Of a DNA stretch of 64,000 nucleotides, positions 33,505 to 43,967 are shown piece by piece. The notes beneath the pieces were generated by a model. That model was not told the origin of the DNA and did no database searches. It was given only the letters and a program-made list of their open reading frames with translations. The first letter of the stretch is position 1. Every line of letters starts with the position of its first letter. The position numbers and the translations under genes are program-made. The stretch comes from Polynucleobacter sp. MG-Unter2-18 (GTDB lineage: Bacteria > Pseudomonadota > Gammaproteobacteria > Burkholderiales > Burkholderiaceae). The stretch lies in assembly GCF_018687675.1 (NCBI RefSeq), contig NZ_CP061302.1, positions 62,001 through 126,000 of the forward strand, read 5' to 3'.

Positions 33505-33753
33505 ATGTTGCCAACCCCAGAACAAATTGAAGGCTATATTCAGCAAGGCCTCTCGTGTACTCATATTAAAGTTGAGGGTGATGGCCAACATTTTTTTGCG
33601 ACGATTGTGAGTCCGGAGTTTGAAGGCAAGCGTTTGATTCAGCGTCATCAATTGGTATATGGCGCTATGGGTGACCGTATGAAGGCGGAGGTGCACGCTT
33701 TATCAATTAAGGCATTTACTCCTGAAGAATTCACACAAAATACCCCAACTTAA
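33505..33753 (+). CDS. ibaG: BolA-family protein IbaG
   Basis: The 82-residue product has the BolA fold with VEGDGQHFFATIVSPEFEGK and the RHQLVYGAMGDRM segment. AGGAG lies 6 bases before the ATG at 33505; a GTG one codon earlier is less likely. IbaG (YrbA) partners monothiol glutaredoxins in iron-sulfur trafficking. The mla-ibaG-murA order is also found in E. coli. Confidence 0.92.
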   Translation: MLPTPEQIEGYIQQGLSCTHIKVEGDGQHFFATIVSPEFEGKRLIQRHQLVYGAMGDRMKAEVHALSIKAFTPEEFTQNTPT

Positions 33754-33786
33754 AATACGGCATTAGCTTTTTACTGGAATAGATTC

Positions 33787-35061
33787 ATGGATAAATTACG
33801 AATGGTCGGCGGCACCCCCCTGAAGGGTGAAGTGCTGATTGCTGGCGCCAAGAATGCAGCTCTACCAATTTTGTGCGCTTGCTTACTCACTGATCAGCCT
33901 ATCACTTTGCGTAATGTTCCTGACTTACAAGATGTGCGGACTATGCTCAAGCTCCTCCAGGAAATTGGTGTGACTGTTACTTTTCCAGATGAGAATGATC
34001 GCAATTGCGTAGTGCTTAACGCGGCCAATATTAAGAGCTCTGAAGCAACTTATGAGATGGTTAAAACCATGCGTGCTTCTATTTTGGTTTTGGGCCCATT
34101 ACTTGCCAGAATGCACACCGCTAAGGTTTCTCTGCCAGGTGGTTGCGCTATTGGGGCGCGTCCAGTTGATCAGCACATCAAGGGCTTAAAAGCCATGGGT
34201 GCCACTATCAAGATTAAGAGTGGCTATATTCAGGCAGAAACTAAATCTGCTGCGGGTCGTCTCCAAGGCGCTTCTATCTTGACCGACATGATTACCGTAA
34301 CCGGCACAGAAAATTTACTGATGGCTGCTACTTTGGCATCAGGTACAACCATTTTGGAGAATGCTGCACGTGAGCCAGAAGTCGGTGACTTAGCTGAGCT
34401 ACTCGTCAAAATGGGCGCGAAGATTACGGGTATCGGTAGCGATCGCTTGGTGATTGAGGGGGTTGAAAATCTCCACAGTGCAGAACATGCTGTGATTGCA
34501 GACCGAATTGAAGCCGGCACATTCTTATGCGCAGTTGCTGCCGCTGGTGGTGAGGTGCTGGTGAAGCACTGTCGTCCAGACACATTAGATGCTGTGATCG
34601 TCAAGCTCAAAGAAGCTGGCTTAGAAATGGAAGTCGGCCCTGACTGGATTAAGGCCTCGATGAAAGGTCGCCCTAAGGCTGTTAGTTTCCGCACTTCAGA
34701 ATATCCAGCCTTTCCGACAGACATGCAGGCGCAGCTTATGGCAGTCAATGCGATTGCACAGGGCAATGCCACCATTACTGAAACCATCTTTGAAAACCGC
34801 TTCATGCACGTTCAAGAGATGAACCGACTTGGTGCTGATATCGCAATTGAAGGAAATACGGCAATTGCCCAAGGCGTGGAGAAGCTGTCTGGTGCTATCG
34901 TGATGGCTACCGATTTACGTGCTTCTGCCAGTCTAGTGATTGCCGGCTTAGCGGCCCAAGGAGAAACCCAGGTAGACCGGATTTATCACTTAGATCGGGG
35001 ATATGACCGTATGGAACAAAAGTTGACCCTCTTGGGGGCCAACATTCAGCGGATCAAGTAA
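33787..35061 (+). CDS. murA: UDP-N-acetylglucosamine 1-carboxyvinyltransferase
   Basis: The 424-residue product has [11 protein letters not shown] near the start and the catalytic cysteine in [15 protein letters not shown] (the fosfomycin target). It transfers enolpyruvate to UDP-GlcNAc, the first committed step of peptidoglycan synthesis. hisG follows 20 bases after the stop. Confidence 0.97.
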   Translation: MDKLRMVGGTPLKGEVLIAGAKNAALPILCACLLTDQPITLRNVPDLQDVRTMLKLLQEIGVTVTFPDENDRNCVVLNAANIKSSEATYEMVKTMRASILVLGPLLARMHTAKVSLPGGCAIGARPVDQHIKGLKAMGATIKIKSGYIQAETKSAAGRLQGASILTDMITVTGTENLLMAATLASGTTILENAAREPEVGDLAELLVKMGAKITGIGSDRLVIEGVENLHSAEHAVIADRIEAGTFLCAVAAAGGEVLVKHCRPDTLDAVIVKLKEAGLEMEVGPDWIKASMKGRPKAVSFRTSEYPAFPTDMQAQLMAVNAIAQGNATITETIFENRFMHVQEMNRLGADIAIEGNTAIAQGVEKLSGAIVMATDLRASASLVIAGLAAQGETQVDRIYHLDRGYDRMEQKLTLLGANIQRIK

Positions 35062-35081
35062 GCCTGATGGATAATTAGTCC

Positions 35082-35708
35082 ATGAAGTTAACCCTAGCCC
35101 TCTCGAAGGGACGCATCTTCGAAGAAACCGCTGAGATCTTATCTAAGATCGGTATTCGTCCGCTTGAGGATCCAGAAAAATCACGCAAACTCATTATTGA
35201 GACCTCTAATCCTGACGTGCGCCTGATTATTGTGCGTGCTTCAGATGTGCCGACCTACGTTCAGTTTGGCGGAGCTGATTTTGGAGTTGCTGGCCTAGAC
35301 GTCTTAATGGAAAACGGCACCGATGGCTTATATGTTCCTTTTGATTTAAACATCGCAAAATGCCGCATGTCAGTTGCTGTCAAAGAAGGCTTTGATTACG
35401 CTACTGCGGTAAAGCAGGGTTCTCGTTTAAAAGTCGCAACAAAGTACGTTAATTGCGCACGCGAACACTTTGCTAACAAAGGTGTGCACATCGATACGAT
35501 TCATTTGTATGGCTCGATGGAGCTTGCTCCATTGGTTGGGCTGGCAGATGCGATTGTGGATTTAGTATCCACTGGCAATACCTTGCGCGCTAATGGCTTG
35601 GTTGAGGTTGAGCCCATAGCTGATATCAGCGCACGCTTAGTGGTTAATCAAGCCTCTTATAAGCGTAAGCGTACACAGCTCCAGCCATTTTTTGAGTTGC
35701 TGAAGTAA
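35082..35708 (+). CDS. hisG: ATP phosphoribosyltransferase, short form
   Basis: The 208-residue product has [14 protein letters not shown] and the PRPP-binding [16 protein letters not shown]. It catalyses the first step of histidine synthesis. It lacks the C-terminal regulatory domain of long HisG, so it is the short form that needs HisZ as a partner; hisZ is not in this window. Confidence 0.96.
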   Translation: MKLTLALSKGRIFEETAEILSKIGIRPLEDPEKSRKLIIETSNPDVRLIIVRASDVPTYVQFGGADFGVAGLDVLMENGTDGLYVPFDLNIAKCRMSVAVKEGFDYATAVKQGSRLKVATKYVNCAREHFANKGVHIDTIHLYGSMELAPLVGLADAIVDLVSTGNTLRANGLVEVEPIADISARLVVNQASYKRKRTQLQPFFELLK

Positions 35709-35721
35709 AGAAAAAATTCAT

Positions 35722-37044
35722 ATGTCACCAGACGTCAAAGTAAAACGCCTTAATAGTAAAGATGCAGGGTTCAAAGAAACTCTGCTCTCTAGCCTTTCTT
35801 TACCGATGACGGATGATGAGGCAATTGATTCTGCGGTGGCGAACATTCTGGCGAAAGTTAAAAGTGAGGGTGATGCTGCGGTATTAGATTTCACAAAGCA
35901 GTTTGATCGCTTAAATGTTGTTAGCGTTACTGAGTTGGAGATTTCTCAAGAAGAATTAAAAAAAGCCTACGAAGGTTTATCAGCCGAGCAGAAAAATGCT
36001 CTCGACGTTGCTGCGCAAAGAGTGCGCGCTTATCACGAGAAGCAAAAGATTGAAGCGGGCTGTCACTCTTGGGAATATGAAGAGGCGGACGGTACGCGCT
36101 TAGGTCAAAAAGTCACTGCCTTAGATCGTGTCGGAATTTATGTGCCTGGTGGTAAGGCTGCCTATCCATCTTCCGTTCTGATGAATGCAATTCCCGCAAA
36201 AGTTGCTGGCGTCAAAGAGGTCATCATGGTGGTGCCTACTCCAGATGGTGCTCGCAATTCTTTAGTTTTGGCTGCAGCTTATTTATCCGGCGTTGATCGC
36301 GTTTTTACGATCGGTGGCGCACAAGCTGTTGGTGCCTTAGCGTATGGCACGCAGACTATTCCTGCGGTCGACAAAATTGTTGGTCCTGGTAATGCTTATG
36401 TAGCAGCCGCTAAGCGCCGAGTATTTGGTACTGTCGGTATCGACATGATTGCTGGCCCGTCAGAAATTTTAGTGCTCTGCGACGGCTCTAGTAACCCTGA
36501 TTGGATTGCGATGGATTTGTTTTCGCAAGCTGAGCACGATGAGTTGGCGCAATCTATTTTGCTTTGTCCAGATGAGAAATTTATTGAGCAAGTGCAAGTA
36601 AGCATTAACAAGTTATTGCCGGAGATGTCTAGAAAGAAAGTGATTGAAACATCACTTACGAATCGCGCCTTATTGATTCAGGTAAAAGATATGGGTGAGG
36701 CCTGTGAGATTGCCAATGCCATTGCCGCTGAGCATTTAGAGATTTGCGCTACTGAGCCGCGCAAGTGGGCTGAGTTAATTCGTCATGCTGGCGCTATCTT
36801 TATGGGCAACTACACCAGCGAATCTTTGGGTGATTATTGCGCAGGCCCGAATCACGTTTTACCAACAGCACGCACAGCGCGTTTCTCGTCCCCATTAGGT
36901 GTGTATGACTTCATCAAGCGCTCAAGTATGATTGAGGTTAGTGAAGCAGGAGCTCAAACGCTAGGGGCTGTAGCTAGTACTCTCGCGCACGGTGAGGGCT
37001 TAACAGCTCATGCACGTGCTGCTGAGATGCGACTTAAAAAGTAA
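35722..37044 (+). CDS. hisD: Histidinol dehydrogenase
   Basis: The 440-residue product has [20 protein letters not shown], the signature [14 protein letters not shown], and the zinc- and catalysis-related QAEHDE and AAEHLEI histidines. It oxidises histidinol to histidine in two NAD-dependent steps. It ends 2 bases from the end of the oppositely oriented hisC. Confidence 0.97.
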   Translation: MSPDVKVKRLNSKDAGFKETLLSSLSLPMTDDEAIDSAVANILAKVKSEGDAAVLDFTKQFDRLNVVSVTELEISQEELKKAYEGLSAEQKNALDVAAQRVRAYHEKQKIEAGCHSWEYEEADGTRLGQKVTALDRVGIYVPGGKAAYPSSVLMNAIPAKVAGVKEVIMVVPTPDGARNSLVLAAAYLSGVDRVFTIGGAQAVGALAYGTQTIPAVDKIVGPGNAYVAAAKRRVFGTVGIDMIAGPSEILVLCDGSSNPDWIAMDLFSQAEHDELAQSILLCPDEKFIEQVQVSINKLLPEMSRKKVIETSLTNRALLIQVKDMGEACEIANAIAAEHLEICATEPRKWAELIRHAGAIFMGNYTSESLGDYCAGPNHVLPTARTARFSSPLGVYDFIKRSSMIEVSEAGAQTLGAVASTLAHGEGLTAHARAAEMRLKK

Positions 37045-37046
37045 AC

Positions 37047-38120
37047 TTAGGCGATAGCCAGAATTTCTTTCAAGGCAGTAATCAATTCATTCGTTTGCTC
37101 ATCAGTACCGATGGTGATGCGCAGAAATTCTTCAATGCGTGGCGACTTGAAGTGACGCACAATAATTCCACGATCGCGTAATGACTGATACAACTTTGCG
37201 CCAGCATGTTTCGGATGGCGCGTAAAAATAAAGTTCGCTGTCGATGGCAAAGTATCAAAACCTAGTGAGGCCAACTCATTCACTAATCGCTCACGAGTTT
37301 GAATTACTTTTTTACTCGTCGATTCCAAATGCGCTTGATCTTGTATTGCAGCAATTGCTCCCGCTTGAGCCAAGCGGCCTAGTGGGTAAGAGTTAAAGCT
37401 ATTTTTTACACGCTCAAGACCTTCAATGAGAGCTGGATGCCCCACTGCAAACCCAACGCGAAGTCCAGCTAGGGCGCGAGACTTAGATAAAGTGTGTACG
37501 ACTAAGAGGTTGTCTGGGCAAGCACTTCCGCGTAGAAGTGGAATGCAAGACTCAGTGCCGTAATCCACATAGGCCTCATCGATCACCACTACGGAGTCTG
37601 TATTTCTCCTGAGCAGGGCTTCGATATCTGAACGCGGGATAGCTCGACCAGTTGGGGCATTGGGATTGGGAAAAATAATTCCGCCATTGGGGGTTTTGAG
37701 GTCTTGGGTTTGGATCTCAAAATTAGAATCTAGGGGCACTGTTTGATAGTCAATGCCAAATAACTTGCAATAGACTGGGTAGAAGCTATAGGTGATATCT
37801 GGAAACTGAACGGGTTTGGATTGCTTGAGAAGGCCTAAAAATACGTGGGCCAATACCTCGTCGGAACCATTTCCTAAAAACACCTGTTTTGGGTCTAGAC
37901 CGTGCAAATCAGCAATAGCTTTTTTAAGGGCTGCTCCTTCCGGGTCCGGATAGAGCCTCAAATCATCTGTGTTTTGCTGATTTATAGCGGCTAGGGCCAG
38001 CGGGGATGGGCCATAAGGGCTCTCATTCGTATTGAGCTTTACCAGTCGCTTCATTTGCGGCTGCTCCCCCGGGGTGTAGGGGGTCAGGGTCTGAACAACG
38101 GGGCTCCAAAAGCGGCTCAT
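37047..38120 (-). CDS. hisC: Histidinol-phosphate aminotransferase, reversed in the his cluster
   Basis: The 357-residue fold-type I PLP enzyme has [12 protein letters not shown], the PLP lysine in [15 protein letters not shown] and a C-terminal FLRITIGT segment with the carboxylate-binding arginine. It transaminates imidazoleacetol phosphate. It alone among the his genes here is on the minus strand, convergent with hisD and divergent from hisB, so it needs its own promoter in the 126-base gap before hisB. Confidence 0.95.
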   Translation of the reverse strand: MSRFWSPVVQTLTPYTPGEQPQMKRLVKLNTNESPYGPSPLALAAINQQNTDDLRLYPDPEGAALKKAIADLHGLDPKQVFLGNGSDEVLAHVFLGLLKQSKPVQFPDITYSFYPVYCKLFGIDYQTVPLDSNFEIQTQDLKTPNGGIIFPNPNAPTGRAIPRSDIEALLRRNTDSVVVIDEAYVDYGTESCIPLLRGSACPDNLLVVHTLSKSRALAGLRVGFAVGHPALIEGLERVKNSFNSYPLGRLAQAGAIAAIQDQAHLESTSKKVIQTRERLVNELASLGFDTLPSTANFIFTRHPKHAGAKLYQSLRDRGIIVRHFKSPRIEEFLRITIGTDEQTNELITALKEILAIA

Positions 38121-38246
38121 GAGGGACTCTAGTTAAAAATCAGCAAAAGTGAACAAACGCTAGCAATCAAAATCAGCATTTATATCTGTATTAGGAATGA
38201 TATTATGAGGCTTCAATCAACACTTCGCCTCGCGGCGCACTGAAGC

Positions 38247-38834
38247 ATGCGGCAAGCCGACGTTACCCGAAACACTTCGGAAACCAAAATTCAAATTGCT
38301 ATCAATTTAGATGGCACAGGTAAAGCCGAGCTAGCCTCTGGCGTACCCTTCCTAGACCACATGTTGGATCAAATTGCCCGTCACGGCATGATTGACCTCA
38401 AAGTAGTGGCAAATGGCGATACCCATATCGATGATCACCATACCGTTGAGGATGTGGGCATTACCTTGGGCCAAGCCTTTGCTAAGGCAGTTGGCGATAA
38501 GGCCGGTATTACCCGCTACGGCCACTCCTACGTTCCTTTGGATGAAACCCTTTCTCGCGTAGTCATCGACTTTTCTGGTCGTCCAGGGTTAGAGTTCAAT
38601 GTGCCATTTACCCGCGCACGCGTAGGTGACTTTGACGTAGATCTCAGCATCGAGTTCTTCCGTGGTTTTGTAAACCACGCCGGAGTGACTCTGCATATCG
38701 ATAACTTACGTGGCATTAATGCCCATCACCAAATTGAAACTGTGTTCAAGGCCTTTGGGCGTGCATTGCGTATGGCTTTAGAGATTGATCCACGCGCATC
38801 CGGTGTTGTTCCTTCCACCAAAGGCAGTCTCTAA
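38247..38834 (+). CDS. hisB: Imidazoleglycerol-phosphate dehydratase
   Basis: The 195-residue product is the monofunctional dehydratase with [24 protein letters not shown] and [19 protein letters not shown], the metal-binding histidine motifs. It has no N-terminal phosphatase domain. Being downstream of the reversed hisC, it must start a new transcript, probably from the shared divergent gap. Confidence 0.97.
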   Translation: MRQADVTRNTSETKIQIAINLDGTGKAELASGVPFLDHMLDQIARHGMIDLKVVANGDTHIDDHHTVEDVGITLGQAFAKAVGDKAGITRYGHSYVPLDETLSRVVIDFSGRPGLEFNVPFTRARVGDFDVDLSIEFFRGFVNHAGVTLHIDNLRGINAHHQIETVFKAFGRALRMALEIDPRASGVVPSTKGSL

Positions 38835-38896
38835 TCTAGAAAATTTCTAGCGTTGAGTAGAAGACTGTCAAAAAACCACAGATCATAGGCTAACAA

Positions 38897-39559
38897 GTGG
38901 CGCAAACCATTGCGATCGTTGACTACGGAATGGGCAACCTACGTTCCGTCTACCAGGCCTTTCATCATGTGGCGCCAGATGCCAATGTTCTGATTGCACA
39001 CACCCCCGAAGAAATCCTCAGCGCAGAGCGGGTAGTCCTTCCAGGTCAGGGTGCTATGCCTGATTGCATGAAACATCTAGAAGAGTCGGGTTTATTGGAA
39101 GCCTTGCTTGATGCCGCAAAAAATAAGCCTTTATTAGGTGTTTGCGTGGGTGAGCAGATGCTGTTTGATCACAGCGCTGAAGTAAGAGCAAACCCCAGTT
39201 CAGCTTGGACTCCTTGCTTGGGATTGATTCCGGGCGAAGTGCGGCGTTTTGAGTTGACTGGAAAATTACAGCCAGATGGCTCCGCTTATAAGGTACCCCA
39301 TATGGGCTGGAATCAGGTTCGTCAGGATCGCCAGCACCCGCTTTGGAGTGGCATTCCGGATTTGACCAGTTTTTATTTTGTGCATAGTTACTATGTTGTG
39401 CCGCAGCGTAAGGAAGATACTGCCGGCTCAACCGAATATGGCGATTGGTTTACTTCTGCTGTTGCAAAGGATAATATTTTTGCAACACAATTTCATCCAG
39501 AAAAAAGTGCAGAATACGGATTAAAGCTCTACAAAAATTTTGTTTCTTGGCAACCTTAA
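38897..39559 (+). CDS. hisH: Imidazole glycerol phosphate synthase, glutaminase subunit
   Basis: The 220-residue product starts with GTG ([18 protein letters not shown]). It is a class I amidotransferase with oxyanion [10 protein letters not shown], nucleophile cysteine in [10 protein letters not shown] (GVCVGEQ variant of GxCxGxQ) and the catalytic His-Glu in TQFHPEKS. It supplies ammonia to HisF. Confidence 0.96.
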   Translation: MAQTIAIVDYGMGNLRSVYQAFHHVAPDANVLIAHTPEEILSAERVVLPGQGAMPDCMKHLEESGLLEALLDAAKNKPLLGVCVGEQMLFDHSAEVRANPSSAWTPCLGLIPGEVRRFELTGKLQPDGSAYKVPHMGWNQVRQDRQHPLWSGIPDLTSFYFVHSYYVVPQRKEDTAGSTEYGDWFTSAVAKDNIFATQFHPEKSAEYGLKLYKNFVSWQP

Positions 39560-39579
39560 TACTTATCTAATCTACCGCT

Positions 39580-40341
39580 ATGCTGCTCATTCCTGCGATT
39601 GACTTAAAAGATGGCCACTGTGTTCGACTTGAACAAGGTGACATGGATAAAGCCACTGTTTTTTCTGAAGATCCAGGCGCAATGGCTGCGCATTGGATTA
39701 GTAAGGGAGCGCGTCGTTTACATCTGGTGGATTTGAATGGTGCGTTTGCTGGAAAACTCAAAAATGAATCTGCCATTAAATCTATTCTGAAAGCAGTGGG
39801 TGATGAGATTCCGATTCAACTGGGTGGCGGCATCCGCGATCTTGAAACGATTGAACGTTTATTGGATGACGGTATTAGTACAGTGATTATTGGTACTGCA
39901 GCGGTCAAGAGTCCTGGCTTTGTGCAAGATGCTTGTACCGCATTCCCTGGCCACATCATGGTGGGACTTGATGCACGTGATGGCAAAGTGGCAACCGATG
40001 GTTGGAGCAAGATCACAGGTCATGAAGTGATTGACCTTGCGAAGAAATTTGAAGATTACGGCGTTGAAGCGATCATCTATACCGACATTGGTCGTGATGG
40101 CATGATGAAGGGCATCAATATGGATGCCACGATTAAATTGGCCCAAGCTATCCGGATTCCGGTCATTGCTAGCGGTGGCTTATCAAATAACCAAGATATT
40201 GAAGCCTTGTGTGAAGCTGAAGTTGAAGGCGTGATGGGCGTGATTGCTGGGCGCTCAATTTATGCTGGTGATTTAGATTTAACTGCAGCGCAAAAATATG
40301 CTGATGAGTTAACGCTCAAGTTTGCTAAGAAAATTATCTAA
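39580..40341 (+). CDS. hisA: ProFAR isomerase
   Basis: The 253-residue beta-alpha barrel starts [20 protein letters not shown], with the catalytic aspartate in PAIDLKDG and the second in [12 protein letters not shown]. It isomerises ProFAR to PRFAR. It lies 20 bases after hisH and 11 before hisF. Confidence 0.97.
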   Translation: MLLIPAIDLKDGHCVRLEQGDMDKATVFSEDPGAMAAHWISKGARRLHLVDLNGAFAGKLKNESAIKSILKAVGDEIPIQLGGGIRDLETIERLLDDGISTVIIGTAAVKSPGFVQDACTAFPGHIMVGLDARDGKVATDGWSKITGHEVIDLAKKFEDYGVEAIIYTDIGRDGMMKGINMDATIKLAQAIRIPVIASGGLSNNQDIEALCEAEVEGVMGVIAGRSIYAGDLDLTAAQKYADELTLKFAKKII

Positions 40342-40352
40342 AGTGCCGACCA

Positions 40353-41111
40353 GTGCTAACTAAAAGAATTATTCCCTGTCTTGATGTCACGGCAGGGCGC
40401 GTTGTGAAAGGTGTGAACTTCGTGGGTCTGCGCGATGCAGGTGATCCGGTAGAGATTGCTAAGCGTTACAACACTCAAGGCGCTGATGAGCTTACCTTCT
40501 TAGACATTACTGCTACCTCTGATGGCCGTGATCTCATACTGCACATCATTGAAGATGTTGCCTCCCAAGTATTTATTCCTTTGACCGTTGGTGGAGGTGT
40601 CCGTGCAGTAGCAGATGTAAGACGCTTGCTCAATGCGGGTGCTGATAAGGTCAGCATGAATTCTTCTGCAGTAGCCAATCCAGATTTGGTTTCTGATGCT
40701 GCGGCGTATTACGGTTCACAGTGCATCGTGGTTGCCATTGATGCTAAAAAAACTGAAGCGGGTAACTGGGAAGTTTTTACCCATGGCGGTAGAACCGCTA
40801 CGGGAATGGATGTAGTTGCATGGGCTTCAGAAGTCGCTAAACGTGGTGCTGGAGAAATTCTGCTCACCAGCATGAACCGTGACGGCAGTAAAGATGGCTT
40901 TGATCTGGAGTTAACTGCAGCAGTGAGTGATGCGGTAAGTGTTCCGGTAATTGCCTCTGGTGGTGTGGGAAATTTACAGCACTTAGTCGATGGTATTACC
41001 AAAGGCCATGCCGATGCTGTTCTTGCAGCCAGTATTTTCCATTACGGTGAATATACTGTCGGCCAGGCAAAAGAATATATGGCCAGCCAAGGGATTCCTG
41101 TCCGCATTTAA
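40353..41111 (+). CDS. hisF: Imidazole glycerol phosphate synthase, cyclase subunit
   Basis: The 252-residue barrel starts with GTG ([20 protein letters not shown]); the catalytic aspartates are in CLDVTAG and [11 protein letters not shown]. It makes IGP and AICAR using ammonia from HisH. Its stop shares one base with an ATG at 41111 that could begin hisI. Confidence 0.97.
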   Translation: MLTKRIIPCLDVTAGRVVKGVNFVGLRDAGDPVEIAKRYNTQGADELTFLDITATSDGRDLILHIIEDVASQVFIPLTVGGGVRAVADVRRLLNAGADKVSMNSSAVANPDLVSDAAAYYGSQCIVVAIDAKKTEAGNWEVFTHGGRTATGMDVVAWASEVAKRGAGEILLTSMNRDGSKDGFDLELTAAVSDAVSVPVIASGGVGNLQHLVDGITKGHADAVLAASIFHYGEYTVGQAKEYMASQGIPVRI

Positions 41112-41146
41112 TGCGCAGACAGATCAACCGAGAAAACCAGACGAAG

Positions 41147-41557
41147 ATGACCATGCAAAATACTTTCACTCCAATTGAGTCTTTAGAGGCTGGAGCATGG
41201 CTTGATTCCGTAACTTGGAATGAGCAAGGCCTGGTCCCAGTAATCGCTCAGGAAGTGGGTAGTAAAGATATCTTGATGATGGCCTGGATGAATCGAGATG
41301 CGCTATTGGCAACACTGCGCTTGGGCGAGGCAGTGTATTGGACCCGCTCAAGGCAAAAGCTATGGCACAAGGGTGAAGAATCTGGCCACACTCAAAAGGT
41401 AAAAGAAATCCGTCTCGATTGCGATGGCGACACCATTTTGCTCATGGTTGAGCAAAAAGACGGTATTGCTTGCCATACTGGCGAGCACAGCTGTTTTTTT
41501 CTGCGGTGGGATTCTGGTAAGTCTGCCTGGGTGGATGAGTCTACAGGTCATAAATAA
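41147..41557 (+). CDS. hisI: Phosphoribosyl-AMP cyclohydrolase
   Basis: The product has [34 protein letters not shown] and the metal-binding [12 protein letters not shown] and [10 protein letters not shown] motifs of HisI. It opens the adenine ring of PR-AMP. The start is uncertain: 41147 (MTMQNTF, 136 residues) fits the family length, while the ATG at 41111 overlaps the hisF stop (TAATG) and adds a 12-residue basic extension. hisE is a separate downstream gene, not a fusion. Confidence 0.93.
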   Translation: MTMQNTFTPIESLEAGAWLDSVTWNEQGLVPVIAQEVGSKDILMMAWMNRDALLATLRLGEAVYWTRSRQKLWHKGEESGHTQKVKEIRLDCDGDTILLMVEQKDGIACHTGEHSCFFLRWDSGKSAWVDESTGHK

Positions 41558-41601
41558 GACTCCCAGCGTCTCTCTAGCAATAAAAGACATAAAATCACTT
41601 T

Positions 41602-42003
41602 ATGACTAGTCCAGCACAAAACCCTTCTAATTTAGATTCCGCTTTGGCTCATTTGGCCGATGTGGTGGATCAGCGACGCGATGCGTTCAAGGCTGGCGAG
41701 GCAGATCCTAAGACTTCTTATACCGCTTTGCTCTTTTCGAAGGGCGATGATGGGATTTTGAAGAAAATTGGTGAAGAGGCGACTGAGGCAGTGATGGCAG
41801 CCAAGGATGCGCGTAACTCCAATCTAGCCCCTGAACAGCAAAAGCTCTTGGTTGGGGAGATGGCTGACCTTTGGTTTCATTGCTTAATTGCACTTTCCCA
41901 GTTTGGCTTACGCCCAGAGGATGTTGTGGCTGAGCTTAATCGTCGCTTGGGCACTTCAGGCATTGAAGAAAAAGCCGCCAGAAAAGCGGCTAATAAGGAG
42001 TAA
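41602..42003 (+). CDS. hisE: Phosphoribosyl-ATP pyrophosphatase
   Basis: The 133-residue product has [20 protein letters not shown] and [12 protein letters not shown] followed by [16 protein letters not shown], the MazG-like HisE fold. It removes pyrophosphate from PR-ATP. The HIT gene follows 3 bases after its stop. Confidence 0.95.
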   Translation: MTSPAQNPSNLDSALAHLADVVDQRRDAFKAGEADPKTSYTALLFSKGDDGILKKIGEEATEAVMAAKDARNSNLAPEQQKLLVGEMADLWFHCLIALSQFGLRPEDVVAELNRRLGTSGIEEKAARKAANKE

Positions 42004-42006
42004 TTG

Positions 42007-42363
42007 ATGGCGCATGACCCTAATTGCCTGTTTTGTAAGATTTCTCAAGGATTAATCCCATCTCAGAAGGTCTATGAAGATGAGGAAATCTATGCTTTTA
42101 AAGATATCAATCCAGCCGCACCCATCCATTTTTTAATGATTCCCAAAAAACATATACCCATGTTGGAGTCTGCAGAACTGGCAGATGCGCCATTGCTAGG
42201 TAGAATGATGGAATTAGCACCGCGTCTCGCCAAGGATCAGGGTTGCCGTCCCGGAAAAGATGGTGGCTTTAGAGTAGTGGTGAACAATGGTGCGGATGGT
42301 GGGCAAGAGGTTTATCACTTGCATTTACATGTGATGGGCGGTCCGCGCCCCTGGAAAAAATAG
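42007..42363 (+). CDS. HIT-family nucleotide hydrolase
   Basis: The 118-residue product starts [15 protein letters not shown] and ends with the histidine triad HLHLHVMGG. It resembles HinT, which hydrolyses AMP-lysine and other phosphoramidates. A hisE-HIT-tatABC order is common in betaproteobacteria. Confidence 0.93.
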   Translation: MAHDPNCLFCKISQGLIPSQKVYEDEEIYAFKDINPAAPIHFLMIPKKHIPMLESAELADAPLLGRMMELAPRLAKDQGCRPGKDGGFRVVVNNGADGGQEVYHLHLHVMGGPRPWKK

Positions 42364-42379
42364 TCCGAGGAGATTAAAA

Positions 42380-42622
42380 ATGGGTTCATTCAGCATTTGG
42401 CATTGGTTGATTGTTTTGGTAATCGTGATGTTGGTATTTGGTACCAAAAAATTGCGTAATATCGGCACAGACTTAGGTGGCGCTGTTAAAGGTTTCAAAG
42501 ACGGCATGAAAACACCTGAGGGAACTGAAGAGTCGCAAGATAAAACCAAGGAACAAATTCAGACCGCAGCCGCATCACCAGAGAAAACTGTGGATGTTCA
42601 GGCAAAAGACGTCAATAAATAA
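42380..42622 (+). CDS. tatA: Sec-independent translocase protein TatA
   Basis: The 80-residue product has a short N-terminal membrane helix ([17 protein letters not shown]), the FGTKKL hinge and an amphipathic helix with [12 protein letters not shown]. TatA polymerises to let folded proteins pass. CCGAGGAG precedes the ATG. Confidence 0.95.
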   Translation: MGSFSIWHWLIVLVIVMLVFGTKKLRNIGTDLGGAVKGFKDGMKTPEGTEESQDKTKEQIQTAAASPEKTVDVQAKDVNK

Positions 42623-42650
42623 TTGTTGATAGAAATAATGCGCAGCAGTA

Positions 42651-43142
42651 ATGATTGATCTCGGAGTTTCAAAGCTTGCACTCATTGCAGTAGTTGCATT
42701 GATAGTGGTTGGCCCAGAACGTCTTCCTAAGATTGCCCGTATGGCGGGTAATTTGTTTGGACGTGCTCAACGCTATATGGCGGATGTCAAATCTGAAGTT
42801 AGCCGACAGATGGATGTCGAGGAGTTCAAGAAACTCCGTGAAGAAAGCGTCTCTGCCTTTAAAGATGTTGAGAACTCACTTCAATCTACCGTTCAAGAGG
42901 CGGGCGCCAATCTAAGCGATCAGGCCGACATCTTTGAAAATAATTTCACCAGAGCGCCTCTTGATGAAAAAGAGGTGCTTAGCAAGTCAATCCGTCAAGG
43001 GCGCAAGAGTTGGGGTGTAAGACGCGCAGCAAGACCAGTTTGGTTTAAGCATTCCACTGGGATGCGCACTCGCGTTCAATCTGGCGCAGCTCGTATGAAG
43101 CGTTTTCACCATAGCGCTAATAAGTCAGCAATAAAAGAATAA
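42651..43142 (+). CDS. tatB: Sec-independent translocase protein TatB
   Basis: The 163-residue product has the TatB start MIDLGVSKLALIAVVALIVV, the GPERLPKIAR hinge and a long charged helix. TatB with TatC recognises twin-arginine signals. The C-terminus is rich in Arg and Lys. Confidence 0.94.
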   Translation: MIDLGVSKLALIAVVALIVVGPERLPKIARMAGNLFGRAQRYMADVKSEVSRQMDVEEFKKLREESVSAFKDVENSLQSTVQEAGANLSDQADIFENNFTRAPLDEKEVLSKSIRQGRKSWGVRRAARPVWFKHSTGMRTRVQSGAARMKRFHHSANKSAIKE

Positions 43143-43169
43143 AAACTACAAGAATATAAATATCCGCGC

Positions 43170-43967
43170 ATGACTGACAAAAATCCAACAGAAGATTCCG
43201 GCTTACAAGAATCCTTCTTGTCTCATTTATTTGAGTTACGTGATCGCATTATTAAGTCTGCGCTAGCAATCATTGCGGTGTTCGTCTGCTTGGTGTATTG
43301 GGCGCCGGATATTTTTCATTTATTTTCACAGCCGCTATTGGACTCCTTGCCCTCAGGCGGAAAAATGATTGTGACGGATGTCACAGGATCATTCTTTGTG
43401 CCGATGAAGGTCACGATGTTGGTTGCTTTCTTGATTGCTTTGCCGGTAGTGATGTATCAACTGTGGGCATTTATTGCTCCTGGCTTATATCAACATGAGC
43501 GCAAGCTTATTGTGCCTTTAGTTGTGAGTAGCTACAGCCTCTTTATATTTGGCATGGCATTTGCCTACTTCTTGGTATTTCCAACAGTGTTTGAATTCAT
43601 GGCTAGTTATAACGCACCACTTGGCGCTGAAATGTCGACTGATATTGATAAGTACCTCAGTTTTGCTATGAATACCTTCCTAGCCTTTGGACTTACTTTT
43701 GAAGTACCCGTTGTGGTTGTAGTTTTAGTGCGCATGGGCATGGTTCCCCTAGAAAAGCTCAGAGAGATTCGTCCTTATGTGATCGTTGGTGCATTTGTGA
43801 TCTCTGCCGTGGTTACGCCACCCGATGTTCTATCACAATTGCTATTAGCAATTCCTATGACTCTGCTTTATGAGTTAGGACTGTTGATTGCGCGTTTTTA
43901 CGTTCCAAAGCCGTCAGACGATGATGCTGACGCAAGTACAAAGCCAGATACTCAAGCCACGACTTGA
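43170..43967 (+). CDS. tatC: Sec-independent translocase protein TatC
   Basis: The 265-residue product has six membrane helices, an N-terminal FLSHLFELRDRI segment for signal binding, and the family FAFGLTFEVPVVV-like segment (here FLAFGLTFEVPVVVVVL). It is the receptor of the Tat system. The Rieske protein at 57.96 kb is a likely substrate. Its 3' end overlaps the convergent Sel1-repeat gene by 16 bases. Confidence 0.96.
   Translation: MTDKNPTEDSGLQESFLSHLFELRDRIIKSALAIIAVFVCLVYWAPDIFHLFSQPLLDSLPSGGKMIVTDVTGSFFVPMKVTMLVAFLIALPVVMYQLWAFIAPGLYQHERKLIVPLVVSSYSLFIFGMAFAYFLVFPTVFEFMASYNAPLGAEMSTDIDKYLSFAMNTFLAFGLTFEVPVVVVVLVRMGMVPLEKLREIRPYVIVGAFVISAVVTPPDVLSQLLLAIPMTLLYELGLLIARFYVPKPSDDDADASTKPDTQATT

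Noticed and set aside
34230..34805. 191-codon open frame on the minus strand within murA
   Set aside because: It lies entirely inside the clear murA gene, is low in complexity (Ser, Ala, Pro rich) and has no recognisable motif; it is a shadow frame.
38836..38850. CTAGAAA/TTTCTAG palindrome after hisB
   Set aside because: Short, with a one-base centre and no T run; not supported as a terminator or operator.
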